44,182 nucleotides of DNA from Chara braunii. Its lineage: Eukaryota; Streptophyta; Charophyceae; Charales; Characeae. The notes under the pieces were generated by a model. That model had not been told where the DNA came from. It saw only the letters and a list, made by a program, of their open reading frames with translations, and made no database searches. The translations under genes and the position numbers were made by a program. How positions within the stretch are numbered: the stretch's first letter is position 1; each line of letters opens with the position of its first letter. Below are positions 29,306 to 41,941 of this stretch, piece after piece. The DNA lies in contig BFEA01000405.1 in NCBI GenBank assembly GCA_003427395.1, forward strand, positions 18,406-62,587. The letters are read 5' to 3'.

Positions 29306-31523
29306 CCTTTTGTTGACCCAGTCAAACTTCAGGCAATACTGTCTTTTTCCCACAATCTGCTTTCAAACAATCAAAGAAGTTGAAACTTAACTTTATACAT
29401 GTGTTCTTTTACTTGGTCTGGTTACCTCCTGAATAGAAAACAGAAACCATAGGGACATGCATGCATACATCAATCAAACCATAAGAGGATATGCAAGTAT
29501 GGGTGTAGTGGGGGTATACAGATAGAAAGAAGTTACCTGGTGGTTCCCTGCCTCCTGAACCTCGCCTAGGTTCCGGCAGAGCTCCCGCAATCGCTGGGCT
29601 GACTCCCCACAGAGTTTTGATGCGGTCCTACGGGTTGCAATCCCGCCTGCCGCCTTCCTCTCGTAACCAATAGACTTGACTTAGACTGAGAAAGATAGAA
29701 GTGGAAATATTCAGTCTCTCGAGATACAGGGGAGGGCCAACTCAACTCACAATGAGAGGGCCTTGAAGTCTGGACGCGCCTGAGGGCCCCGCAATGANGG
29801 CCAAATCACACANCTGCTGGTCAAANTGNCGGCNACNGNCANTNTGACAAAGCCTCGAGNCGCAAGNATAACCCCCTTNANANTCTGGGATAGTTCAATA
29901 GTGGCANGTAATAGTATGTAGTANCTAACANCGGCANTCCGCGCGCTGCAGCANCTCTNAGNAGTTTGTAGCGGTGGCCNGTNCANAGNNNGCAGCGGTA
30001 TGCAACAACATNNAATAACCAGTAACCNGCAGCAACAGCAACCAGCAACGGNTGCAGCANTCCTCTNTACTACCGTCTNTAGACAACCCTGCAATNTNCG
30101 GATACGNCAGTCNTACAACANGNTTCGAGCATGCTACACAGNCTAGCCCAGCCTGCCGCANCCCTNCTNTAAANAANAACANCTATGGTACACTNNNGCA
30201 NCAGTCCCACAACAGACCAATAAGNGCTCCACCAATCCANAGTCCGCAANTNCAGNCTCTTTNAAAAACANTACTNATATAGCCANTCGCAGCAGCGGNA
30301 TNTGGCAGGCACAGTACGTCTGTNAANTGTGCAGTCTTNTCACTTCGNAGCGCCCNGCGGCTCCTCCAAGTCACCGNACTAGCCCTCGGTATAGCGCTCG
30401 CTCATTCCTCTGANTGCACCGCCGCGTGCAGNTAGTGTACAGCATGNCGCACAACGAAAATCATCCACGNGAGTACANCACAGTACGGGGTGCGCAACAA
30501 GGTGGCACCNTAGCAGCAAGNTGCAGCAGTACACAGTNTTACCNAGCGTTACACANCGGTTATGCCCAACCGCCAGGGTCAACAGTANTTTCGTCATCCG
30601 CCTGGTCCGCGATCCGAGGCACACCCGTCAACATTATAGCNNCAATAGCCCACCGGCCATGCGNCAGTAATGATTAGTGCCACCATGCANAAACATCATC
30701 AACGCTCTATANGGCGGCANCNCACAACNAGGAACNNCAGCTACNCCNGAATATGGGCAGTGCAGCAAGNTGATACCGCAGAGGNTCACTAAACGNCCAT
30801 CAGAACATAATNTANAGTAGTGGCTTGCTAAGAGAGCTCCGTAGTGACCCAACCACNGCAGTAGTGGCCAGCTCCTGCCAGATACCCTTNNGGTCCACAG
30901 CAANGANCCTGCAATAACANNCGTTCTNGTTGTGCAAGCCCCGGTCTGCCTTAGNANTGGCCACANCTATTACCTCAGTTTTTGCAGCCACACTGAGAAT
31001 TGCCAAACCGCAACCAACNCTCTTCCAACTTCCTTCAGNCGNCCGTCGCANTTCGCAGTTTTNGCNTCACCCACAGATAAACANCAGTGATCCTGAAGTA
31101 CATGCCACTNTCAACCATGNGATAGCCGCATATACANCTGCAATGGCTTTCCCACTGCTGCTGCTGCGTTACAGCTGCGGTGGCCAGTTCATCCCCAATA
31201 TGCCCCCAGCGATGTCCAATAATACAAGAAAAGAAACCCCACTCTACCTCCCTTGCAAGATGCCATTACGCCGCCCAAAAAGCCTGTGCCCGAATAAAGC
31301 CCACCCCTCGCGCTTTATCCGAAATTCCGACACAACCCCGTAGAAGTTTTGGTCGGAGTACTGTACTCACAACGCTTGTGCGTAGCTCAAGTANCCNAGC
31401 CANGCACANCCNTGGGGTACANCACNGGCTTGGTAACACATCTTATCACGGCCGCAAGGTGCTGTGCACAACAAGGAGCAAAACGTCCCGGCGACCTGAC
31501 GAGACCCAGTAGATGCAGCACTC

Positions 31524-32423
31524 NNNNNNNNNNNNNNNNNNNNNNNNNNNNNNNNNNNNNNNNNNNNNNNNNNNNNNNNNNNNNNNNNNNNNNNNNNNNN
31601 NNNNNNNNNNNNNNNNNNNNNNNNNNNNNNNNNNNNNNNNNNNNNNNNNNNNNNNNNNNNNNNNNNNNNNNNNNNNNNNNNNNNNNNNNNNNNNNNNNNN
31701 NNNNNNNNNNNNNNNNNNNNNNNNNNNNNNNNNNNNNNNNNNNNNNNNNNNNNNNNNNNNNNNNNNNNNNNNNNNNNNNNNNNNNNNNNNNNNNNNNNNN
31801 NNNNNNNNNNNNNNNNNNNNNNNNNNNNNNNNNNNNNNNNNNNNNNNNNNNNNNNNNNNNNNNNNNNNNNNNNNNNNNNNNNNNNNNNNNNNNNNNNNNN
31901 NNNNNNNNNNNNNNNNNNNNNNNNNNNNNNNNNNNNNNNNNNNNNNNNNNNNNNNNNNNNNNNNNNNNNNNNNNNNNNNNNNNNNNNNNNNNNNNNNNNN
32001 NNNNNNNNNNNNNNNNNNNNNNNNNNNNNNNNNNNNNNNNNNNNNNNNNNNNNNNNNNNNNNNNNNNNNNNNNNNNNNNNNNNNNNNNNNNNNNNNNNNN
32101 NNNNNNNNNNNNNNNNNNNNNNNNNNNNNNNNNNNNNNNNNNNNNNNNNNNNNNNNNNNNNNNNNNNNNNNNNNNNNNNNNNNNNNNNNNNNNNNNNNNN
32201 NNNNNNNNNNNNNNNNNNNNNNNNNNNNNNNNNNNNNNNNNNNNNNNNNNNNNNNNNNNNNNNNNNNNNNNNNNNNNNNNNNNNNNNNNNNNNNNNNNNN
32301 NNNNNNNNNNNNNNNNNNNNNNNNNNNNNNNNNNNNNNNNNNNNNNNNNNNNNNNNNNNNNNNNNNNNNNNNNNNNNNNNNNNNNNNNNNNNNNNNNNNN
32401 NNNNNNNNNNNNNNNNNNNNNNN
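31524..32423. other. Assembly gap of 900 N
   Basis: A run of exactly 900 unknown bases. It corresponds to about 1.14 kb of copy A (17334 to about 18480), including one of the two 459-bp blocks and a TC tract, so its length is probably underestimated by about 242 bp. Long ORFs called across it are meaningless. Confidence 0.98.
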
Positions 32424-32487
<64 letters not shown>

Positions 32488-34140
32488 AAAATGATCAAGC
32501 TATAAACGGGAAATAGGAGAGATGGAAAACTTTCAAGATCCCAATGGAAGAAATTCGGAAAATTAAGCTAGCTAGACTTAGAAAAGTACACTACCTAACA
32601 GTTCCGGAGGAACGGGGAAAAAAGTGTGGAACAAGAAGGACATAAAAAACAAGTAAGAGGACCACATGAATGGGTTCACACATGCGGACACATCTCCATG
32701 CCGTGTCCATGCATGAGACAAGGAGGAAGAGGGATAACGAACACACCCCACCTCTCCTATTCCACTACCCAAAGCACCTGGTCGATAGCCCGATTAGGTT
32801 CCTGCACTCTAACCCACATCTATGTGGGTATACAAACGCTGAAGGCGCAAGAGGGCACCTGCTATGGCTGAAGGGTCTCGTGAAGCCGGTAGCGTGGTAA
32901 AAAACGATGGGGGGTAGTGACCGCTGCTACTGTGAAGAACTGGATCACCACGTTTACAAGAGAAGACTCCCTGCTTGCTGAGAGGGCGGACAATACGGCC
33001 AAGTGGGAAGAGCGGCGTTTCCACGCTCGAGGTGATGAAGAGCCACAACGGGCGGGATGGTGATGGTTATCGTCGGGCGTGACTTGAGCGACCCAACGAG
33101 GATACACCTAACGACTTCAATCTGCGGTATTGCTTTCCAGTCATGCATGCTGAAAGATAAAGAATCTACACCCATCTATACGATGAGCGGAATCGAAGTG
33201 AACCTTGTGCTAGGAAGCAGATAGATACATTTCGTTTTGCAACGTGCAGTCCTCGCTACCGAACCTGGCCAGCCCCATGCTCAAACACGAGATCTGATGC
33301 TGCCATCAGATTCGCCATGCCTCCAAACCCTCAATAGCAACTTAAATCACCAAAATCGGCCAAGAAATGGCCGACTTATGTCACTTTCATTCCCTAATCT
33401 TCTCCCCTCCGCCATAGCCCCGCGCACCTGTTTTTTCTAACAGCTCACATTCTACTTATTAATCCTCAATTCTATCACTGCCAACGAACTCGCCCTGCCA
33501 AAAAGCCCTGGTTGAGCACCCTCACTTGCCTGATTCCGCCAAGATAAAAGCTAGCTGCGTGATTCCCGTCCGCCAAAACTACCCCCGTCACGGCGCTGCT
33601 CCTCCCCCGCCTGTACCCAGCGCCAGATCCCGTCCGGGTGCAGCCGGTTCTTCCTGCCCTCTTCGTGTTGTCTTCTCCTCCACCCAGGTAAGCACTCCGA
33701 CTCCTTTTTCCTATCACGTTCCTACCCCTTTCGTTTCATCTCCATTCCCCCTTCACCAACTCCAAGGGCCTCCCCTCTTCCACCTTCACGTACCTGGGCC
33801 GGATCCCAACCAGGTTCGTGCACCTTTCTTTTTGCTGCCTTGCTCGGCTGGCTCGGCGCCCGACACTCTGCTCCCTCACTTCACTACCATGCTCCGCCAG
33901 GTAAGTATTTCACACTCTGCTTCCGTACCGCTCTTCTTCTTTCTAGTCCTCCTCCTTCCTTCGTTCACACTCTCCACCTCCTTACTCCCTTCCTCCAATC
34001 CGCCATTGTCTTCCTTCTACCGGCCTCCCACTGCAGCGCTCTAGCAACTAGCTGGCCGGGGGAAGAACGCAGCAGCGGCAGCTCCCATACGCCGCCATAG
34101 GAACAGCAGCGTCAGGCTGCCCCCCCGCTTTATACTCGTC

Positions 34141-34197
34141 GGGGTCATGCTAATCTTTTCTGTATCGTTCCAATTTTAACAGATGTCTCGAAGGACT
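34141..34197 (-). ncRNA. U6 snRNA-derived fragment, second copy
   Basis: Same 57-nt U6 5' part as at 20231-20287 but with AATTGGAACGATACAG and AGATTAGCATG intact, so it preserves U6 better than the left copy. The 3' half is missing. Confidence 0.8.
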
Positions 34198-34366
34198 ACA
34201 GCACCCCAGTGGAACCCTGGCAGTTCGTGGTGTACCCACGAAACTAGGCTGAGGGCTTCACTGCAAGCATCGGTACCGACACCGGCCTTGCCTCAGAAAA
34301 AAAAAAAAAAGGAAAAAAAAAAAATGAAAACTTTCTAAGACCTTAGGGGTAAAAGAAAATAATACC

Positions 34367-34558
34367 CAAGAGCCTAGCATAGTGGGTACACCCATGAACT
34401 GTTGAAATACAGACCTGTGTTCGAATCCAGATGATGAAATTTGATGAGTAAAACCAACTACTAATGAATTGCTTGGGGCCGGTCAGCTCAATGATAATAT
34501 CTCAAGGTCGTCGCCCTTTCTTTCAAAAAAAAAATAATAATGATAATAAAAAAAAGAG
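34367..34558 (+). mobile_element. tRNA-derived SINE, second copy
   Basis: A box TAGCATAGTGG at 34375-34385, B box TGTTCGAATCC at 34418-34428, A-rich tail from about 34524. Paralogous to 20457-20648 through the large duplication, not an independent insertion. Confidence 0.75.
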
Positions 34559-36155
34559 AAAACTGGGTGGGGGAGGAGGACCGTTGGTACTTGGTCCTAC
34601 CTCACGGGCCCGCCACCGGACTCCCCCACAACAAAACCAAGGGGGATAGTCCCCCGGGACCCTCAACCGCTCGGCCTTCTTCAGCTCCTCCGCTGCTCCG
34701 CTTTGCTGCCCGCTGGCCTCAATCCCCATATCTCCGCTGTAACAGTCTGACACCGTAACCTATAGGGCTAAGCGCAAGCCTGGTACTGGCCAGCGCGGTA
34801 TTCCATATGAACGGGTGCGGAGCAGCCCCCAGGCCTCATTCCTGCCTCCCATTAGGCACGCTACTGCTAGGCTCCTACGCCAGCTTGCCCTCTTTGCGTC
34901 GTGGCCGCCCCGCACCCTACTTCGCAGGTTAGACTATCAACGGTCACCTATCCCTACCACGGGCACCTCTTACTCCTAGTAGCCAGAGTCAGGCCGGCCA
35001 ACTATGCCAAGTGCATAATCCAAAGTAGAAAAATCACACACGCGCCTTAATCCCGTGCGCCCACACCCGCTCCACACTAATCAAGCAACTTGCCTATATA
35101 ACCAAATAGACCTAGGCGCGTCTCGCGTAGGACACTTTAGACCTCTACTCGTACTTCCAGTCACTTGCAAAAACAAGGGCGGATACCCTTGTCAAGGTAT
35201 TTGCGCCGACAATTTACTGGACCATATTAAGCGACGTCCCCGTCGCTTCGCCAAATCGAAAAACTACGAATTCAACCCACAACCCAAAATGCTGACGAGA
35301 AAAGAACCAAGCCGATTTGCCGACAGACACAGGGTAGAGGCCTCCATCAAGCCATGCCTCCACAACTATATGCTGCCAGGTTTCTAACCCGGACCCCCAT
35401 CGCCTAGTCATTAGGAGGCCGGCAGCATAAGTTCCAAAGACTTCCCCAATCGTTCTCTCCCCCGGTCCTAGACAACCTTCGGCTTCTCGTTGGGTGTCCC
35501 TAGTCCTGGCTAAAACTAGGGACGCGGGCCCTAACCGAGATCTTTGAAGGCACTCTCGCCTTCCTTCTCAGAAAATCCCTCACAATCAAATACACATGCG
35601 TATATATGTATACTTAATATCCACTCAGCTCTTTCTGTAGTCTAGTACAGAAGGCTAGGACTCCATCTTGGCCCACCGTAGCCTGGCTGATCGGACCAGG
35701 ACTACGGCCCACCGCGTTGTTATTTTAGCGGGAGTACCCTCGTTGGTTACGCAACGATAGGTTTTCTCCTGATAATCATTCAATTAGGATTTCCCTAAAC
35801 CCTCATCTTTCATTATCCCACGGAGTAATTTCCTTTGGGCGGGCAACTCCCCTTAAACTTTTACCCCGTGGTCCCGCAGCCAGGTTGCGCCGGCTAGCAG
35901 CCATCCACTGGGGTTACGCCCTAGTGGCTCTAACCTTTCACCGATAACTTGGTCTTCCTTCAATGTGTCCAAGAACTAACACAAGTGGTTAGACAGAGCG
36001 TCGCAAAACAAATCACGGGCCCACCGCGAGTTTACGCAGGGGCCTGAAGGTATTTACCAACCCTCCTACAAAAACATGGCATCCTTCGCACAATCACAAA
36101 CAAAATCACCGCTAGGTCCACAAGGCCGTGACCCTTGACTTGATCAGAGTCAACA

Positions 36156-36183
36156 GTCACCCATCTTGAGACATCTCTCGCCC
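36156..36183 (-). ncRNA. 5S rRNA-like internal fragment, second copy
   Basis: Counterpart of 22247-22274 in the second unit. The spacing of the two blocks is kept; one base differs in the AGGATGGGTGAC block. Confidence 0.35.
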
Positions 36184-37507
36184 TGCACTCATTGCGACTT
36201 TACTAAGCATTCTAAGCAAATGTGGCCTTTTTCGTCAGAATTTATCACTCATCAGACAACTTACCATGCCGTAAATCAGTTCACCCACCCTAGAAGGTGA
36301 GTCTTCCAACAATAATTTGATCCCCTTTTCCGAAATCCAAGGGGGTCTCATCATAGAACAACACATCCCCTCCTCCAAAAATCTGAGGGGGTCTCATCAT
36401 CACACACAACATTACTGAGGGACCATCTTATGAGTCCTCGTCACAACTTCAACAATCAACAACCGGCATGGTGAAGCACCCGAGTCTCAAAGACTCATAA
36501 ATCTTCTACAAATCCTCACAACTTTTCACAGACGGACTGCACTTCCTCCCCTTATACTCCGCCCCATCAGCTGCCCGTAAGCAGATCGCACGAGTATATC
36601 AAGGAGTAGAAAGTTTAATATAACACACATCCATGAACATGAGATGCGCCAAAAGCATCTCGCATACAAAGCCATCACACATCAGGAGAAAGCCACACAT
36701 GTGAGAGTGAGTGTGATCGTCACGTACAAAGGGTGGTCTCAAACCTCACTCGACACAGATATACACTCAGGGATGAGATGTCTCATCCTAAAATACACCG
36801 GATAATCTCGTCTCGGACTCCCACGAAACAACTCATACCACTCTGAATACAGTACATGGTTATTTGTACAAGAAATCCACAAAACAACTCAGCATACTAC
36901 TGTTACTTAGTGTACACCCCCTATTTTACATGATCCTTGTCACAGTGGCCATCCTACGTTATAGCCCTCATCTGTACACTCAACAACATAGGTCTCTACC
37001 CGCTCAAGTAATGGTGAGGCCAACAGAAAACATCTATTCCTACTCAGGTGAACCAGTCTCTAATCGCTCATCTCTTCATGGTTTTGCCAGTATGGCTGAG
37101 CTATCTACAGCCTAAGTTACTTTACCGGACCATTATTGTGAAACCCCTCCCCGCATTTAACCTATACACATACACACATCAAAGTATATGTTCGTCCCGA
37201 CTTACATAATATGCAACTTGTCTTTACCAATTACTACGGGGTTAGGGTCACGCAACGGTTAGCCTGCTACTCCAATTTCGAGATCAATACATATACAATT
37301 AGATTTTACCAACACGAATCCACGAATCCAGGGCAGTCGACTGGCAGAAATTTCGCAACCTCGGGCTTAGGGTGGATCCCCATGATATCCTACTATACTT
37401 TCTCTACTCTATCCTCTCTTTACTCCTTACGACTCCTAACCATTTCGCCTACCCACCTCGTACTCTTAGTCACCTGACTCCCTAAGTAATCACCTCATCC
37501 AGCACCA

Positions 37508-37885
37508 TCATGCCCCTCTCTTCCTTAAGCCCCACTTATGGTTTCGCTGGCTCCCATCGCGACCCTCGGCGCCTTGCCTGTCATTCCCACGACCTCTATT
37601 GCTGCGTCCACCATGTCCACGGCCCGTATTGCCACGCCCGCCATCCCTTTGGCTCGTATTGCTATGCCCGCCAACTCCACGGCCCCTTCCCACTGCCTGT
37701 CTTTGGCCCCTCCCAACTGTCATACTGTCCGGTGAAACTTGCTGCATCGGTGACCACAATGGTCCAACAGGTCGGATTTGGACCGGCGGGGACCCACGGG
37801 GCATCATGTTCAGCCAAGGGCCCATATAGTTACTTGGCGCCTAGGGTATATAAGGATTATAAGTCGGCCACAAGTTCATTCCGTT
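37508..37885 (-). pseudogene. Truncated gag-like fragment
   Basis: Corresponds to the C-terminal part of the 368-aa gag (the Pro/Met-rich stretch and the RG-rich tail), with several substitutions, some adding or removing RG dipeptides. Similarity to the left copy stops at about 37885, so the N-terminal two thirds are missing. The open frame from the ATG at 37825 (105 codons) is what remains of it. Confidence 0.8.
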
Positions 37886-37916
37886 GTCAGGCGGCCACAA
37901 GGGATGGGCCGCCTGA
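37865..37916. other. Truncation junction with direct and inverted repeats
   Basis: CGGCCACAAG occurs at 37865-37874 (still gag) and again at 37893-37902 (beyond the break). The second copy lies inside a perfect 10-bp inverted repeat, TCAGGCGGCC (37887-37896) and GGCCGCCTGA (37907-37916). Confidence 0.6.
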
Positions 37917-38780
37917 AAGCTGCGGCTTTGGGACCTAGGCTAAAAAACAAGTGTGTGTTTTGATGGTACTCTGGTTTTACGAGGCAGCAAAAATTAGGGA
38001 AACTCAGGGCACCCCTGATTTTTTGCGCATTGAACCTTACGAGTAACCCTCAAAGATGGCAAAATGGGTAGCCGCTCCCGGCACATCTTGGAACCGTCAC
38101 TTCTGCCCGTCCCGAGGCTAGACCTGAAATGGCCGGCCGCTAAGAGACATCGCAGGGACTGACCCCGCGGTAACGCCTTTTGCAGCACACGATCAGGGCC
38201 GAGTGATGCCTCAAATTTTTGTCAATTTTGATGCCGAAATTAAGATGGAAGAGACGGTCAAAGATGGTGGGATGAGAGAGAAAAACATAATATTCTTTGA
38301 TTTCTATAATTTCTATGGCATTTAATTTTAGTAGAAACTCCGTCGTTATTTTACGTTTCCGGCAATGAGATCAAAAACGAAGAAAAAACATTAAACATGA
38401 CAAAAAAAAAAAAGGGAAACAAAAGAATTTCAATCATTTGATTTAAAACCCCTCAGTGTTTATTTTTTGTGAAATTGCGACTATTATACTAGTTTAGACA
38501 ATAGAATTAGAAAGATGTGAAATGATTAAAACAAAGACGGAACGAACAGGAACTACTGACTATTCGATGCCTGGCCTGATTTTGTTTAGATTACCCACCG
38601 TCAGCCCGGAACCCCGAGTTGATCAAATTCTCAGAACTCTAACCCCTTTTGTTACTATCCCCTGATGATCGGGATTTTCCGCGTCGTTCTCTTGATTTAC
38701 CTGATTATTGACCCTCTGAGTCAGTCCGAGGATGGTCACATGGGCAGCGTGAGACGGTGCTGCTTTGGACCAACGGTATG
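37917..38780. other. No recognisable gene
   Basis: Mixed sequence turning AT-rich between 38200 and 38560, with an A run at 38402-38413. Only short unrecognised ORFs are present. Confidence 0.5.
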
Positions 38781-38799
38781 ATATTTGGGTCGGTACGGA

Positions 38800-39285
38800 C
38801 ACCGGTTCGGAGGGGTTCCGGTTATAGTTCGGTGTTTTGGTTCGGGGTGAGCTCAGTATCAGTGCATTTCAGGTTCGGACATATCGGCGTGATTTATTGT
38901 CAGGCTTGGGGCTGCTACGACGATCTATTTCAGATTCGCCGCCGCCATAGCGGTTTATCCCGGGCACAGTGCTATCGCAGCCATTGATTTCGGATTCGGT
39001 ATAACTCGACAGCGACATATTTTTTTTCCAGCTCGACAAGGGCTCGACATCAGCTTATTTCAGGCTCGAGCAGATCAGGGTGATTTATTATCCGGTTTGG
39101 AACCACCACATTGATTTATTTCAGGATCGGAACAGCTTCGACGTGACTCCGACTGTCTACTTCCGGATCAGCACCAACACGGCAATTTATTTCAACATCG
39201 AAACCATTGCTACATTAATTTTCTGGTTCGGTTTGGGGTCGACTGGCACGGTACGGGTTATTTCAGTTCTCTGCGACAACGATTG
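38800..39285. repeat. Degenerate minisatellite, period about 31 bp
   Basis: The word ATTTATTTCAGG-x-TCGG, in variants, recurs about thirteen times between 38866 and 39260 at spacings mostly of 26 to 36 bp (a few near 42). The intervening bases are poorly conserved. No protein or RNA gene recognised. Confidence 0.6.
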
Positions 39286-40290
39286 GATGTGTGTATGAAA
39301 AACGACTCCAATGATTGGTATGATTTGGTACGGGTGCTACGGTCGGAGGCATTGTCACGGAACAGTTGCTGCAAAATACCGCGGCCAGTAGCTGCAGTCC
39401 CAGACGGCTATGTCAATGGGACTCAACGGTTCAATATTGAGGCCCTCTTCATCATCTTGGGTATGTACGGCACTGGCGTGAGGCTTNGGTCTGTCACCGG
39501 ACTGGTACGGTCCTTGGGCCAATACAGCCAGGTCACNGGGCCGCGGTACCATTATGCTCGGCACAGTTTCTGATTTGGTAACTANGACANTTCTCTTTGA
39601 TTTNGACTGCAACGCCTATCGGTACCGTTGGACTGGAATTCCCACAGTACGGGGGTACCCAGGCCCTCAGCAGCATGTGCTCCGTAAAAGGCTACGGTCG
39701 CAGCATATAGGGGAAGGCAGCGAAGAGAGGGGGGACGCACTCCGTACGAGCAAGGTGTACCCGCNTATGCAAGCGCGGGGAAGACGCGCCAGCGCTGAGG
39801 CAGTTACTCCGCGTGTGAGGGGAGTGACGTGGGGGAAAGGAGCATGCAAGGTGTACCTCGCCCACAACATAGTGGGATCCAGGCAGGTCAACGCATTGGG
39901 GGCAGCATGCAAGGCGTTCCCCGCCCATGTAGCAGGCACAGAGGGGNTGTGCGGAGAGACNGAGAAAGAGAGTGAGAGGATCAGACTGCGCAGCGTGCTC
40001 GAGAGAGAGGGAGAGAGACAGGGGGACTTGCCTTTGGGCGGCGTGCCAGGTGTATCTGATGTTCCGTTAGCACCTGTGGCACGGGGTAAGGGGGAGAAAT
40101 TGATTCCGGCAGGGTGCCAGTAGTACGGGGCGCTAGCTTGACTGAGAGGTGATGGTTCGGGAAAGAGACTTGGAGAGACGCGCCAGGCGTAGCCAGCTGA
40201 TGATCCAGCAGCAAGGGAATCTGCACGCTCTCGGTAATTGCGGGAGCACGGCGTGCGCGACTGNCAGATGGGCAACACGAAAAGGGGAAT
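39286..40290. other. Unrecognised sequence with an open frame
   Basis: A plus-strand frame of 189 codons (39554-40123) spans this stretch but contains several unknown residues, is rich in Gly, Arg and Glu, and matches nothing I know. The DNA repeats GCAAGGTGTACC and GCAAGGCGTTCC at about 80-bp intervals, which suggests repeat-derived sequence rather than a gene. Confidence 0.3.
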
Positions 40291-40540
40291 GCGGCTCTAC
40301 TGCAGATGGGATCTGCTACCCCACGAGTGAAAACACCAATCACACTCTACTGCAGATGAGATCTACTGCCTAACGAGTGAAAGCACCAATGACACCCTTT
40401 TGCAGATGAGATCTGATGCCTCACGAATGAAAACACCACTCACACTCTACTGTTGATTAGATCTGCTGCCTCACGAGTGAGAACACCAATCAACATCTAC
40501 TGTTGATGGGATCTGTTGATGGAATCTGCCACCCTATGCG
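40291..40540. repeat. Minisatellite, 50-bp unit
   Basis: Five units start with CTCTACTG or a close variant at about 40295, 40345, 40395, 40445 and 40495, each followed by GATGAGATCTGCTGCC and GAGTGAAAACACCAATCAC or variants. Decayed units with GATGGGATC continue to about 40700. Confidence 0.85.
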
Positions 40541-41321
40541 AGAAGCCAACGGCCACTTTCCACAGTTGGTGGGATTTGCTATCCTGCAAGGGAGAANTAC
40601 AGCTATATTCGGTCGNAGATGGAATCTGGTAATCCGCTAACGGAGAGANCCACNAAGTTCTGTAGTAGATGGGATCCNCCAGTCTGCTGGTGACACTGTT
40701 GAAGAAACCAGCCATGGCGCTGGGCAGAGGCAGATTCAACTATACCTCTGGTTGATGAACCGGTGATACTCGTGGGAACCCAATTTATCCGCTCCGTTGA
40801 CCCCAGAACCAGCCACTCCTAAAGAAGGGAAACTTATGAGATCAGGTAAGTTGTACGCGAAGGCTGGTGGGTCCACAGGCATGAGTGCTGAAGGGAGGGT
40901 TTGAGTGAGAGAGTAAGTCAGTGACAAAGAAAGATAGTGGGGTAGAGCTGGAAGAGAGAGAAAGAGGGTCAATTTAAGCCGCTTTTCTGAACGAGCAATC
41001 ACCGTTATTTTTTTTATTTTTTTTTTTAGGGGGACAAAACTGTGTCTCATTCGCTGCGACGCGAAGATGAACAACTATCAATCATCATCAATTTAATTAT
41101 TGTAGAGGAAAACATTTTTTAGCTTGGTTCTGCTGCAGTTAGCTGAGACTTAATTTGACCGAATGAGGAGTCCGCTACTGATTTAACTATTTTTGAGAAA
41201 ATAACTGAGGGCATACTTCTACTGCCCCTCTCAATCAATCAAGGGTTGACCTGAGTACGCTGCCGGAAAGGGGGAGAGCGCAGAAAGAGAGAAAGCCAGC
41301 GGGTGACGCTCGTGAGCGGGG

Positions 41322-41323
<2 letters not shown>

Positions 41324-41384
<61 letters not shown>

Positions 41385-41417
41385 AAGAGAGCGCGTGCAG
41401 ACAGAGAGAGCGCGTGC

Positions 41418-41448
<31 letters not shown>

Positions 41449-41468
41449 TTGAGAGAGAGAGAGAGAGG
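41324..41468. repeat. (GA)n microsatellites
   Basis: Two GA tracts, 41324-41381 and 41419-41468, separated by two copies of AGAGAGCGCGTGCAG. Confidence 0.9.
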
Positions 41469-41517
41469 GGCAAGGTTGGGGTAATGGCCCCCAACGAGAG
41501 CAAAGCCATCCTCGTTA

Positions 41518-41941
41518 ACAACGTTCTGAAAGGGAAGTCCACTTTCGCACTGTGTTTCGACGTGCCGACATGTTATTGATCACTATTACTTGAAGACAAC
41601 CCCAACACAAGATCAGGGATTGGGCGCTGAAGGGGGACATCAACACAGATGTTTACACCGTTGGGATTTCGCGATTATCATGATTCTGACATTTTCCCAT
41701 GTGTCTAAGCTGGTGAATAATTGCTGCCAACAACGTTTTGAAAGGGCAGCCTGTTTTGGCACTGTATTTCAATGAGCTGACATGTTATTGGTCATCATTA
41801 CTGGAAGGCATCACCAACAGAAGATCAGGCATTGGGCACTAAAGGGGGGTATCAAGACACATGTTTACACCGTTGGGATTTCGTAGTTATCGAAATTTAG
41901 ACATTTTCCCATGTGACTGAGCTGGTGAATGCTTGCTGTCA
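41518..41941. repeat. Two-copy tandem repeat, 212-bp period
   Basis: ACAACGTTCTGAAAGGG at 41518 recurs as ACAACGTTTTGAAAGGG at 41730. Shared blocks follow in order, including GACATGTTATTG, AGATCAGG, ATGTTTACACCGTTGGGATT and GACATTTTCCCATGTG. No ORF or RNA recognised. Confidence 0.8.

Larger units (their letters stand above)
25961..37885 (-). repeat. Large duplicated segment, copy B, truncated
   Basis: Second unit of the tandem. It is cut inside gag at about 37885 and so lacks the gag N-terminal part, the leader and an outer 5' LTR. It has more ambiguous bases than copy A and contains the only long gap of the window. Confidence 0.95.

Noticed and set aside
31349-32505. ORFs of 330 to 381 codons on both strands
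   Set aside because: They run through the 900-base N gap; almost all residues are unknown.
39554-40123. 189-codon plus-strand ORF as a host gene
   Set aside because: Contains unknown residues, low-complexity charged composition and internal DNA repeats; no recognisable domain.
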